Below, piece after piece: positions 1 through 9,934 of a stretch of DNA of 64,000 bases. The translations under genes were made by a program, and so were the position numbers. The stretch is from NCBI GenBank assembly GCA_905250075.1, contig CAJNOP010000024.1, positions 244,508 to 308,507 of the forward strand, written 5' to 3'. The DNA comes from Rotaria sp. Silwood1 (taxonomy: Eukaryota > Rotifera > Eurotatoria > Philodinida > Philodinidae). Each line of letters opens with the position of its first letter. Position 1 is the first letter of the stretch. The notes under the pieces were generated by a model that was not told where the DNA came from, ran no database searches, and saw nothing but the letters and a program-made list of their open reading frames with translations.

Positions 1-243
1 TTTCTGATCTTATACTTCAATTTGACAGTACACGGTAAAATAGACATACATTTGAATTACAACATTTACTTACAAAAATAAATGGCTAAATTTCTTGAAA
101 ATTCATGTCTTTATGCTATTCAACGTGTTCTACCTGATAAATCATTTAGTTCTCTATCATAGAAAATAAAATCCATTTATTTGATTATTTAGCTGAATTA
201 GATACCATTTATCGACCAAATATTCAGAAAGATGAGGACGATG

Positions 244-423
244 ATGAGGGTGTGGGTGTGGGTGTGGGTGTGGGTGGGTGTGGGTGCGGTTGTTCGGGTG
301 TGGGGAGTGGCCGTGGGTGTGGATGTGAATGTGAGTGTCTTTTCTACTATCAACACCCACACCCACAGATTCTACTTCTACACCCGCACATCCACACCCA
401 CACCCACACACCCACACCCACTC

Positions 424-448
<25 letters not shown>
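244..448. repeat. Telomere-like TGTGGG array switching to CCCACA array
   Basis: Positions ~248-338 are degenerate repeats of GTGTGG on the plus strand. After a short AT-rich spacer (~339-351), positions ~352-424 are the complementary CCCACA type and end in a (CA)n run at ~425-448. TGTGGG is, as I recall, the telomeric hexamer of bdelloid rotifers. G-rich followed by C-rich on one strand is the orientation expected at an end-to-end junction of two telomeres, or of a hairpin-forming satellite. Overlapping open frames here are low-complexity artefacts and are not annotated as genes. Confidence 0.8.
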
Positions 449-455
<7 letters not shown>

Positions 456-590
456 GTGTTCTTTTATTGATACTTTTTCTATGCTTAACAAATAAATAAA
501 ACAACTTTTTCGTATTTCTTCATCTTAATCGGTTTTCATTTGATAAGCTTTTAGCTTTTGAAAAACTATTCGCCTACTCTGATATACTTA

Positions 591-755
591 TCGGTACTTG
601 AAACTACTTTAAGAGACTTTGGAGGTACTTGAAGGTACTTGATTGTATTTTAAAGGTACCTGAAGTTACTTTGCGATATTTTTAATGTACTTTGAGCTAC
701 TTGAAGCAACTTGAAGTTACTTTTGTATTTTCAGGTACTTTTGTACTTCAAGTCC
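591..755. repeat. Degenerate short tandem repeat around GGTACTTGAA
   Basis: About a dozen imperfect copies of a 10-20 bp unit built on GGTACTTGAA / AAGTTACTTT occur between 591 and 755. A weaker run of the same flavour (TTAAAGTAC, TAAAATATA) occurs near 53790-53830. No coding frame is supported. Confidence 0.6.
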
Positions 756-1084
756 GCTGTTTCCCCCTTGTAAATTTATTGATAGTTATTGATGAATATC
801 ATCCAATGAAGATAAATAAAATATTGTTTGATGAAGAAAAACTTCAATAAATCGACATTGTTGAGATGAATCTATATATTATTGAAGAATAAATTACTTT
901 GAACTAATTATTCTTTAGCCTTATTATACTAATATAAAACTCGTTAAAAGAAAAATCTCTAACAAATTATACTTGTTTTCCAAAGATAATCGACGGTCAA
1001 GAAAACGATCTGTTTTATTTATGCATTTCAAACAAAACCTTTTTTGTTTTTTTTTAAATGGCACTATTAGCCTGTGCTACATAT
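756..1084. other. AT-rich spacer, no gene seen
   Basis: AT-rich sequence between two repeat blocks. No open frame of convincing composition and no splice-linked exons were found. Confidence 0.5.
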
Positions 1085-1163
1085 GGGTGGGTGCGGGGTG
1101 TGAGTGTGGGTGTCGGGTGCAAGTGAACAGGATACGATACCCACACCCACACCCCTTACCCCA
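1085..1163. repeat. Short telomere-like array with conserved core
   Basis: G-rich TGTGGG-like repeats (1085-1119) are followed by a non-repetitive core (about 1115-1144) and then C-rich CCCACA repeats (1140-1163). The core is the near-exact reverse complement of 5027-5056 (28 of 30 positions), and the similarity continues into the flanking repeats. This marks both as copies of one repeat unit in opposite orientation. Confidence 0.75.
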
Positions 1164-1412
1164 AAACTTTTTCAATCGCAATGGCTCGCATAAAGCCAGA
1201 CGCTTCTCACATCGCTTTATTGAATGACTAAGACCCGAATTCGACAAGTATTAATGTTGAAGATTTATTCAAAAAATGGCGGCTGGCATTTTAAAAGAAA
1301 TACGCCATCAGTTTGATGTTTCATAGCCGCATTTTGCTTCAACACAAATGAAAAAACGCGCATATATTATTGAAAATGAAGTAGCGCAAACAGTCACTAT
1401 GATTAGTTCGTC
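1164..1412. other. Spacer downstream of collar-protein gene
   Basis: Short intergenic stretch between the telomere-like block and the 3' end of the minus-strand collar gene. No gene recognised. Confidence 0.4.
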
Positions 1413-4221
1413 TCATTCAGCATAAATAATGTAATTAATAGATTGATATGGTTGCAACAAACTGAAACCACTGCCGCGACCAACTGAGCCAGTATTACCA
1501 CTAACTGAGTGACTGTGATCACCTGCAGCGTTAATACTGATATATGTTCTCCCGATAGGAATAGTATGTGCATGCAATACTTGATCACTCCTGTGACCTC
1601 CACCTGTTTTCATACCCCAACCACCAGCTCCCATTCTCTCATTACTTGTAGAGCCTCCACGGTTATGACCTGGATCGTTAATTAAATGTGTATGACTTCC
1701 AGCTGTTCTAATGGTTAATGAACCTGGTGTGTGTTGGTGAGTTGGCAATTGGTCAACGGTCAAATTGTATACTGCTGCTCCACCACTTATGCCAGTTTCA
1801 GTCACCTGTTTCACACGTAATTCATATGGATCAACACCAATTGGAACACGTCCACAAAAATCTGGTAAATTGAACGTTGTTACATAATCGCCAGATCCGT
1901 ATTGTGTACCAATGACGGCAAACAAACGTTGGTATTCAGCACGTGACACAGTCGAACCATCACACAGAAGCCATGGATAGGGAGGTTTACTTGCACCAGA
2001 ATAGAGCCTAAGTTCACCGGGGATAACTAAGTGTGAAGGAGTATGATTAGTTGGAATCGAATATGGTGTATTCATTGTACTAATTATTCGAACAATGGCG
2101 TTTTGTTCTTTATCCACTGACAACTACTTTGAAATAACAGCTATCTGTAAATGATCTGTGATATCGCTTAATTTGTAAACTTTAAATTCTTTTGGTCTCA
2201 ACTTTTCCCTCGCCATTCAGTTTCCATTGCATGATGTGACAGATGTTTCTGTATATCAGTTTCTGACATAACTTGATCTGTAATTGTATGATTTTTTGAC
2301 GAAGTTGTAGTTGCTGTTTCACCACTACCACTCAAACCGAGACTGAAAATTTTCAAGAAACCTTTACCAATACTACCTGAGAGACTACCACTTCCTTTTG
2401 CAGCTGATTGTTTCATTTCTTCCACATTGCCATTGAAATACATTTTACTATCATTATGACGTTCCGTTTCTGATTGGTTATACGAAAACATTTTAGTTAT
2501 TTCAGCTTCTAATACATCTGGATCCAGATCCGATGGTGACCAAACTTGTTGAAGTGCATCAGATTTTAGTTTTTCCATAGTCGCATCTTGCATAGCTGAA
2601 AACAGAAAGGATATAGATGTGATAAGGTTAGCTTATAAAAATCTGTTTAACAAGCAAAGTTACCTTGTTGTAGTAATGACAGAAATTGTGCTTCGAGACC
2701 ATCTGACAGTGCTTGTGTGTTGGCTTCTGGACTCTCCGAATAGACTAATTTCTTAATATTCATCGTATATTTTCCAATAAATTTAGATGCTCGATCACGA
2801 TGTATGTACTGAGCGTTTGGATTTTCACCATCAGCTGTTGTCTTACTCGCTGCTGCTTTCAGTTGATCACCGGTAATTGATACAAAACTAGTAGATGTCT
2901 GACGGAAGCCAGCAAAGTAGAAGGCGATTTCAATTTCATATTCACCGCTTTCAATCATTTCAGCAATCTGCCGAGCATTTTCCTCTGTTGAACATTTGAA
3001 TCGAAAAATCATGATGAGCGAACCCATGTCCTTTGAATCGGCTAAAAATTGCCGATTAATCCCGATTCATCGAAACGATAATCGTGAGCTGAATCGCGAT
3101 AGAATTGCCGATTATTCCCGATTATTTCAGCGATTTTTACGATAAATCGTGATTTTATGCAAGATTTAACCGTCTGTTTACTGATATTTTCTACTATTTC
3201 ATTGGTTCTTTTGGTGACACATATTTGGATTTTTTCTTGAATTTAATTCAATTTTTTTGTTCTCAAGATCCAAGCCGATCAGATCGTGCGATCTGTCCGA
3301 TCTCGAGCTGGTCCGATCCTTATCAGACCGCTTCAGTGTAGTCCTCTCCAGATCATGGATCGGGATTGGCATTTCCTTGATTAAAAATAACCAAGAAATA
3401 ATTTATCAGAAAAGTATATTTCGAAAACTTATTTGTTATGCGTTGAATGGCGCTGTTTATATATCCGTGTGTGTTCATAACAAAACGGTGAATGAATAAT
3501 TGTCATGATTTATCAATGATTTTTGAAAATCAGCTCTTCTCCCATAATCGCGATAAAATCTGATATAATCGTCGATCTTTTAAAGAAATACGGTAAATCA
3601 CGATTTTACGCCAATTTTTTAGAAAATCGCGAAAATCTCGGTGATTCTCACGACATGGGAATTCGGATGAATTGCATGAAACAGTTCTACACCAGCAATC
3701 GGTGATTTACTTCCTTGCACGATATAAGCTGTGAGTGAGTCGATCATTAAGGGTGCAACATCCCAATATTTTGCATACTCGGCAGTTTTCATATCATATT
3801 TTTTTCTAATAGCTTCTCGCGCCATTTCATCAACTACATCATCACCTAATAGCAGTTTAATACGTACTTCATTTTTCGTTGACCAAACCCATGGATCAGT
3901 CGGTGAACTTCGTTGAGGTGCCATCACCGGTACATAGTAGAAGATCCATTTCTGTGGTGTTTCACCTTCATTCGATACAGAACTATACACATATATTTGA
4001 CTACCATTGTATTTAAACAGTGTTACAATGTTAGTGTTAGCAGTACCGCTGGCAAGACTACGACTTGTTGGTGCTGCGGCAACGATGGATGATGACGGAT
4101 CTACTACTTCAATAACATTCGGTAGAAGCGATGTGAAGTTCAAGAATTTAGTTTCATTGCTGAGCGAGAAACTAGTAACAACAGAAAGCAAATACATGCA
4201 GAATACGAATGATAGTAGCAT
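1413..4221 (-). CDS. Secreted protein with C-terminal phage tail-collar (fibre tip) domain
   Basis: Four exons joined by phase-consistent GT-AG introns: 4221-3652, 3030-2664, 2595-2203 and 2116-1413, giving 677 aa. Residues 1-19 form a clear signal peptide. About 280 residues that I do not recognise follow, then a Ser/Gly/Thr-rich linker (~380-420). The last ~200 residues are a phage tail-collar/short-tail-fibre module. It has the WLLCDGS start typical of the family, a YGSGD stretch, a LPDFCGRVPIG motif, and four His-x-His motifs (HQH, HTH, HAH, HSH) before a C-terminal NYIIYAE. In phage fibres such HxH sites bind metal in a trimeric needle. A secreted, intron-bearing copy in an animal-like genome next to telomere-like repeats suggests horizontal acquisition followed by fusion to a leader domain. 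The first intron (3031-3651) is ~620 bp, far longer than the other two (68 and 86 bp). The last-exon boundary is certain; the first donor could instead be 3 bp upstream. Confidence 0.82.
3024..3658. repeat. Intron-filling element with inverted ends
   Basis: The long first intron of the collar gene is bounded by an imperfect inverted repeat. CCCATGTC plus GAATC begins at 3024, and its reverse complement ends at 3658. The interior repeats AATCGCGAT/GCCGATTA-like words and also contains GATC-rich sequence near 3266-3360. It looks like an inserted non-autonomous element now spliced out. No protein is encoded. Confidence 0.5.
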
Positions 4222-4683
4222 AATGACACTGATGAAAACCTTGTTCTCAGACTAAACCTTGCAGATGCATATGAATAGACTACTCCCTATATATGGCAAA
4301 AAACAACTGAGAGGAGGGATTGGGTTATGTGAAGGATTTATGACAACAAATAAAATCTCATAAATATAAGCTTGAAGCATACTTGAATTTCTTCTAAAGT
4401 ATAAAATTTCTCGCATAAATCAATGTAGCGCAAATATATGCTGATACCATATCATGTACCAATCAAATAAAAAGGAGAATTAACGACTTCCCTCTAATAA
4501 AATCCAATTGTTTCGAAAAAGGTCAAAGTTCAGCTTTGTGAAACACGATCTAAAAGGAGTGTTAAAGTGTTTAGGGGTAGAAATGTGAACCCGCTCCCCT
4601 CTATCCCTCCTACAAACCGTGACAGACAGGGTTCTGGGGGTGTCACAGACCAGATCTGGACACATCACAGACCCTGACATACA
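4222..4683. other. Upstream region of collar gene
   Basis: Holds the presumed promoter of the minus-strand collar gene. It also has a short C/G-rich stretch (4620-4683) with two related ACA(G/T)ACAGGGT-type words leading into the telomere-like array. No open frame is supported. Confidence 0.4.
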
Positions 4684-5155
4684 GGGTGTGGAGGGTGTAT
4701 GTGTGGTTGTGGGCGTGGGCGTGGGTGGGTGTGAGTGTGGGCTGGGGGTGCGGGTGGGATCCGGGAATGGGTGAGGCTGTGGGGTGTGGGTGGGTGTGGG
4801 TGCGGGATGTGGGTGGGGATGTGGGTGTAGGTGTGGGGTGTGAGTATGGGGTGTGGGTGTGGTGTGTGAGTATGGGGTGTGGATGTGGGTGTGGATGGGT
4901 GTGGATGTGGGATGTGGGTGAGTGTGTGCCTGGACGTGGGTGTATGGGTGGGTGTGGGCGTGGGGTGTGGGTGGATGTGGGTGTGGGGTGTGAGTGTGGG
5001 TGGATGTGGGTGTGGTGTGGGTGGGCGTGGGTATCGTACTCTGTTCACTTGCACCCTACACCCACACTCACACGCACACCTCACACCCACATCCACAACC
5101 ACGCACACCCACCCACCCACATCCACACCCACACCCACCCACACTCACACCCTGT
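4684..5155. repeat. Largest telomere-like array, G-rich then C-rich
   Basis: About 350 bp of degenerate TGTGGG repeats on the plus strand (4684-5032) pass through a core (5027-5056) into about 100 bp of CCCACA/CTCACA repeats (5051-5150). Variants such as TGTGGATG, TGTGAG and TGGGCG are interspersed, so the array is old or recombined and not freshly made by telomerase. The G-rich side has many GGG runs and could form G-quadruplexes. The switch has the same orientation as at 244-448 and 1085-1163. Confidence 0.8.
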
Positions 5156-5157
5156 TC

Positions 5158-6025
5158 AGGTTTATCCTAGTATAGTGGTTCATAGGGAGTTTTTGATTTT
5201 TGAAAAGGAAGTTTTTTTTTCTTAAGGTGTATCAGTATATCAATGCTTGGTGAGTCTATGATTTGTATAAAATTTATTTTTCTCTTTAGGTTTATGATAG
5301 TATAATAATTCATGGTGAGTCTCTGATTTTTGAAGAACAATTTATTTTTTCTTTCGATTTATCCGGGTGTTAAGCCTTAGAACGTTTATGGTTTGTATGG
5401 TAAAATGCATTTTTCTGTTTAGGTTTATGGCGGAAGAATGATTGATGGTAAGTTTATTGTCGCTAAAAGACATGTTTTTCGTTTAGGTTTTTCACAACCC
5501 GGATTCTTGGAAATTCATTAGCTATGAAATGGATTTGAGTTTTGGCAGTTAGATTTATGACGATGAGAAATATGCTCTGTGTTTTTGTCATTACATAAAT
5601 TGAATTCGTTTTTTTGAGTCAGAGAGATTTGGATACCAATTATTGATGAGTTTGTCATCAATAAAATAGAATTCATTTTTTCTATTGAGGTTGATAGGTT
5701 TTGGGAACGTTTTCGGTTAGTATATTATCAGTAGAAAAGGTTTGGTTTTTGGTTTGGTTTCATCATTGCTTAATGGCTGCTGGTAAGTTTCTTGATAGTA
5801 AGATATAGTGTTTTTTTTTAGGTTCATTGTGGTGAAAAGAATTCTCGGTAAGTTTATCATCGGTTTGATGAAATAAATTTTTCTCATGAAGGTTTATCAT
5901 AACGACAGGAATCCGAGTGAAGTCTATGAGTATTAAAGTCGATTGACTTTTTGTTGTTTAGGGTCCTGCTGAGAACGATCATCTAGGTTAGTATATATAA
6001 GGATGCTATAACTACGATGTTTTAG
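5158..6025. repeat. Diverged ~66-bp tandem repeat array (about 13 units)
   Basis: Units begin near 5158, 5225, 5288, 5355, 5421, 5485, 5551, 5621, 5688, 5756, 5820, 5890 and 5960, with spacing 63-70 bp. Each starts with AGGTTTAT, carries GGTRAGTTTAT about 25-30 bp later, and ends in a T-rich tract of the TTTTTCTGTTT type. Copies are strongly diverged. Each unit therefore resembles a splice acceptor, a ~25-nt segment and a splice donor. No gene is recognised in it. Confidence 0.7.
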
Positions 6026-7444
6026 TATATTATGAATGAAGAGGAAATTAACGTAGTATATTGATTAGTAATTGGTGTAGATGTTAGTTTCTGGTCGGTA
6101 GTTTCGACTTTTTGAAGTAGGCTGTGCATTATCGAAAGCATTTTCTTTTATACAGAAAAACTTGACGAGGAAAACGAAATGAATGCTTCGGTGTAGGAGC
6201 ACAGAGGAGTATCTTGATGTTGGTCCTGATAGGCATTGATACCTGATGGAAGGTGCCATACAAAACCTATTTGCAACAGGGGAAAGAATAGGTATCGTAC
6301 GAAACCACATTTATACGGAACTTTAAAAAGGTTTCGATTTCGTTGCAAAATTCGGAACCTTTTTTAAGTTTCGTATGGTACCTTTTTCTTTTCAGTGTAC
6401 GTCGATTGCATTTTCAAACTTTGAAAAAAGTCGCACAATCGTGACTCTTTCATCAGCAGTACGAGTTGCATACATATTTAAGAATCGTAAATGCAATAAG
6501 CAATACTACGCGTTGTATTATCTCGTGGATCATCTTTTATATCATTGTTTTCTTTTCTCTCATCCTTTCTTTTCGTTATCTCTAAATACGCGTGCTTTGA
6601 CTCACATGAATACATACACATGTACATACTTCTGTTTCAGCTACGCATTTCAAAACAAAAAGAAAAGTGAGACAATGGTTAAACTTAGCAAGTGACCTGG
6701 TTTTAGCACAAAATCACAATAACAGAGCTACTTTTGGATAGTAAATAAGTCCTCATCATAGCTAACTAGGTGTATAGTGAAGAAAAGTTCGCTGGTTTCA
6801 TGCCCATAAATGGACTGTTCGTTTACGAATAAAAAGTGCTATTTGTCCTCTACCTACAGAAAAAATTTCAGCTCATTTGGTTGAAGAATCACCACGGTAT
6901 CCAAATTTTTTCTAACTCTAGTGACTTTCTGGACATCCTATTGAATGAGGATCAGAATTTTTGCATAACATGTAAATCATCAATAAGAATAATTTATTCA
7001 TAGAAGAGCGATATTTTAAATAATAAAATAGCCAGCGATTTTCTATTCGCCCTTTATTGCTCCTATCTATAATTCTTTTCTTTTATTCAATCTAATGTTC
7101 CAAAAAAAGAGAGTATCGAACAAGTGGACATGAAATATATGAGATATTTGTACAATTCGATAAGAAACATTAAAATAAATGTTTCTGAACGAGGAAGACA
7201 AAAATTTGATACAGTTCCATTGTACATCAGTAACATGCAGAAAAAGCAACAAATTTTTTTTTTTCATTTTAGATTTATATTACTTACGTTACTTATTTCT
7301 TCGTTTTCCTATTCATTTCTTCATCGAAATGATATAATACTCGACATCAATTGATTAGTTTAATTATTCTGGTCATCATTTATTCTTATTTATTTAATTC
7401 TTATTTGTTCAATTAATCAAGTTTATTGCTGATATTGATTCAAA
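6026..7444. other. Intergenic region with an inverted repeat
   Basis: AT-rich with no convincing gene. The only structure seen is the inverted repeat at 6251-6385, listed separately. Short open frames lack recognisable domains. Confidence 0.45.
6251..6385. repeat. Inverted repeat around GGTATCGTACGAAAC
   Basis: GGTATCGTACGAAAC at 6291 is mirrored by GTTTCGTATGGTACC ending near 6382. A related GGTGCCATACAAAAC lies at 6252. Between the arms are GGAACTTTAAAAAGG and GGAACCTTTTTTAAG. This is probably the remains of a small foldback element. Confidence 0.5.
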
Positions 7445-9284
7445 ATGAACAGTCCAAGTGATATTCTTGATGAAAAATCATCAAAAAATATTAATAAAAA
7501 AAACGTATATAGTGATATTGATGGAACATTTGATTGTAAATTGATCAAAGTAGAATAGTTCGAGTTTTAAGTTATTTCAAAATAGGTGATTTGTGTCTTA
7601 CACTATAGTATGCTGATGATAATCAAACAATCCTTGATGAAATTCAAATAACTATTATTTATGAACAATTGAAATATTCTTTATTATTACGAAAGTAAGA
7701 ATAATAATAATAATATATTATCTAGGATCAATATAAGTCCATCCAATGTTTTCTCTAGATCAAATGATGAATCAATTGTTAATGTATCAAATGAGAATAC
7801 TGAAGTAGTTAAGTCCAGTTTTTATTCAACGTAAGCATGGCACTTAAAAAAACATAAGAATAGAATCACATTTATTTTATTTTTCATTATTTAGATTTCA
7901 TGAATTAACAGGAAATTACTGGAAATATCGTGATCAATTTGTTAAAATCCCAGGACATTATTATTTATTTTCAGATGATTTAGATTCATCAGTAAGAAAA
8001 GAAGTTTATTTGATTTTTCCATGTAAATTTAAATTAGTTAAAGAGTAAAAAAATCTTTATTAATGAAACACAACTTACCTTGAGGTTAATATTTATTGTA
8101 ATTAAGTGTTTTCAAATTTGATAGAAGAAACAAAGATATACAGTTTTTTTAAATTCGATAATTTAAAATTTTGTACCCATTTATATTAAAATTTTTCTTT
8201 AAATAATCATCAACAATTTCTCGTTTTATTTTAGGTAAGTTCTGAAGAACAAGAAATTCGTTTAAATCGAATTAATCACATTCCAAAATTTATTTCTACG
8301 GAACGTGCATTTTTTAATTCTCAAACAAATTCAATACAAGAAACATATACATATGCTAGCGATGGTTTGAATTATTATATTGAATTACCAAAAACTCCAA
8401 GTGAAAATTTAAGATCATCATTATTATTTGTTCGTAAAATGGTTCTTCGTATTGGTATTTTATATAAACATGAATCAACAAAGCAAATGTATTTCGGTAA
8501 TGGACTTTTATTAACTAATCGACTTGTTCTAACATGTGCACATAATTTCGATCCAATTCAATGGGAAAACAAAAATGTATCATATACTAAAATATATGCG
8601 TGTTTTCTTGATCCAGCTTCTGAAACATATTTTTTCTCAAATGATTCAAACAATTTCTTAATTGAAGCTAAAATAATTCGTCGTGGTTTAATTGAAGATA
8701 ATATGTTCGATTACAATGAAGTAAAATCTAACACAACTGATCTTGCTATTCTTGAATTAGATAAACCAGCACCACATATACAATTAAATGAATATTTTGA
8801 TCCTAAATTAAATTCATCATCTCAATCAAATATTACAATTAATTCAGAATTATTTTTGATTGGCTATAATGGTAAATTGACTCAAAATGATGATTTAAAA
8901 CCATATAGGTATTTAAAAGATTTTGAAAATTTAACAATTGATACATTAAATTATTCTCATCATGTAAATAATAAATCAATTTCAATTGGTCGTCTTATAC
9001 AAGAAGCATCTCTAGATAATCAATATGCTATGCATGATTGTAGTACGTTATTAGGATCAAGTGGTGCTTTAATACTTGATTCAACTGGTAAATTTGTGGG
9101 TATTCACATAGGAGTTGTCAATTCACGTAGAGAAAAACATGATGAATTTTTTTTTAACAAAGAAACATTTAATAAATTTGTACCAGTTAATTCAAAATCA
9201 TTTTGTGAATTTATTCATCAATCAATTATACCAAATATGGATAATGATGAATTGGCACAAAAATGGTTATTTAATTCTAAATAA
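7445..9284 (+). CDS. Chymotrypsin-fold serine protease-like protein, no signal peptide
   Basis: Five exons with matching phases: 7445-7549, 7609-7694, 7726-7830, 7895-7991 and 8235-9284, giving 480 aa. The last exon holds a trypsin-like peptidase domain. The expected triad is visible: His about residue 234 in LTCAHNF after GNGLLLTNR, Asp about 300 in TTDLAILEL, and Ser about 407 in GSSGALIL, followed by GKFVGIHIG. This resembles the V8/HtrA-like 'trypsin-like peptidase domain' type more than secreted digestive trypsins. The first ~175 residues are acidic and Ser/Asn-rich with no signal peptide or transmembrane helix, so a cytosolic or nuclear site is inferred. The substrate is unknown. Exon 1 is the least certain part because its coding potential is weak. 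Confidence 0.75.
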
Positions 9285-9934
9285 AACCTTTTTTTTGTAT
9301 TCGTCTCTACATATTATCTTGTTTCATATCCTATATAACTATTTCTCTTTTATATATTTATCATGCATATGTTAATCCATTGTTTATAACAACTCTTTTA
9401 TCTGATTTTTTTTATAGTTCATCATTATCTCTAAAAGCAATTGTTGATATTGTTCGTTGAAATGATGTTGATGAACCGAATATTTCATTAAGACAAGATC
9501 TATGGTGATATAACAATTTTTCAGAACAATTTTTCGACTATTGAAAATAATTGATTTATCGAATCATTTTATAGAAATATTTTTCCTTTCTATTCACATG
9601 TTTTCATATCTGTTGGAAATGTTTCATCTTTATTTTTTCTAATCACATCGAATTCATTAAGAACATATCAAATCAAGTTTAAGTGTTGAGTGTCTTCTCT
9701 TCACATATTCAGATATATGATGACAATATTTCGATAAGTAAAGACATCACAAAATCTTCTTATTTTTCTCGAGAGTGTTTCGAAAAGAATTGTTCAATAT
9801 CTAAACAAATGTTGAATCGCTTAGTCTAACTTTTATAGTTGATATGAATTGTTTTATCGGCAATTTAAATAGAAGAGTAATTAAAATTCAGATTTTTCAA
9901 GAGGATACCGTAAACCTAGTGGAAAATATTTGCT

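Noticed and set aside
157-504. Open frames coding His/Thr/Pro- and Val/Gly/Cys-rich peptides
   Set aside because: They are translations of the TGTGGG/CCCACA repeats in several frames on both strands, not genes.
244-5155. Retroelements (Athena/Penelope type) expected beside bdelloid telomere repeats
   Set aside because: I found no reverse-transcriptase or GIY-YIG-like reading frame in the first 7 kb.
4665-5225. Long overlapping frames on both strands over the telomere-like array
   Set aside because: Low-complexity repeat without stops; same explanation as for 157-504. The shared peptide CRVQVNR at both 1.1 and 5.1 kb merely reflects the repeated DNA core.
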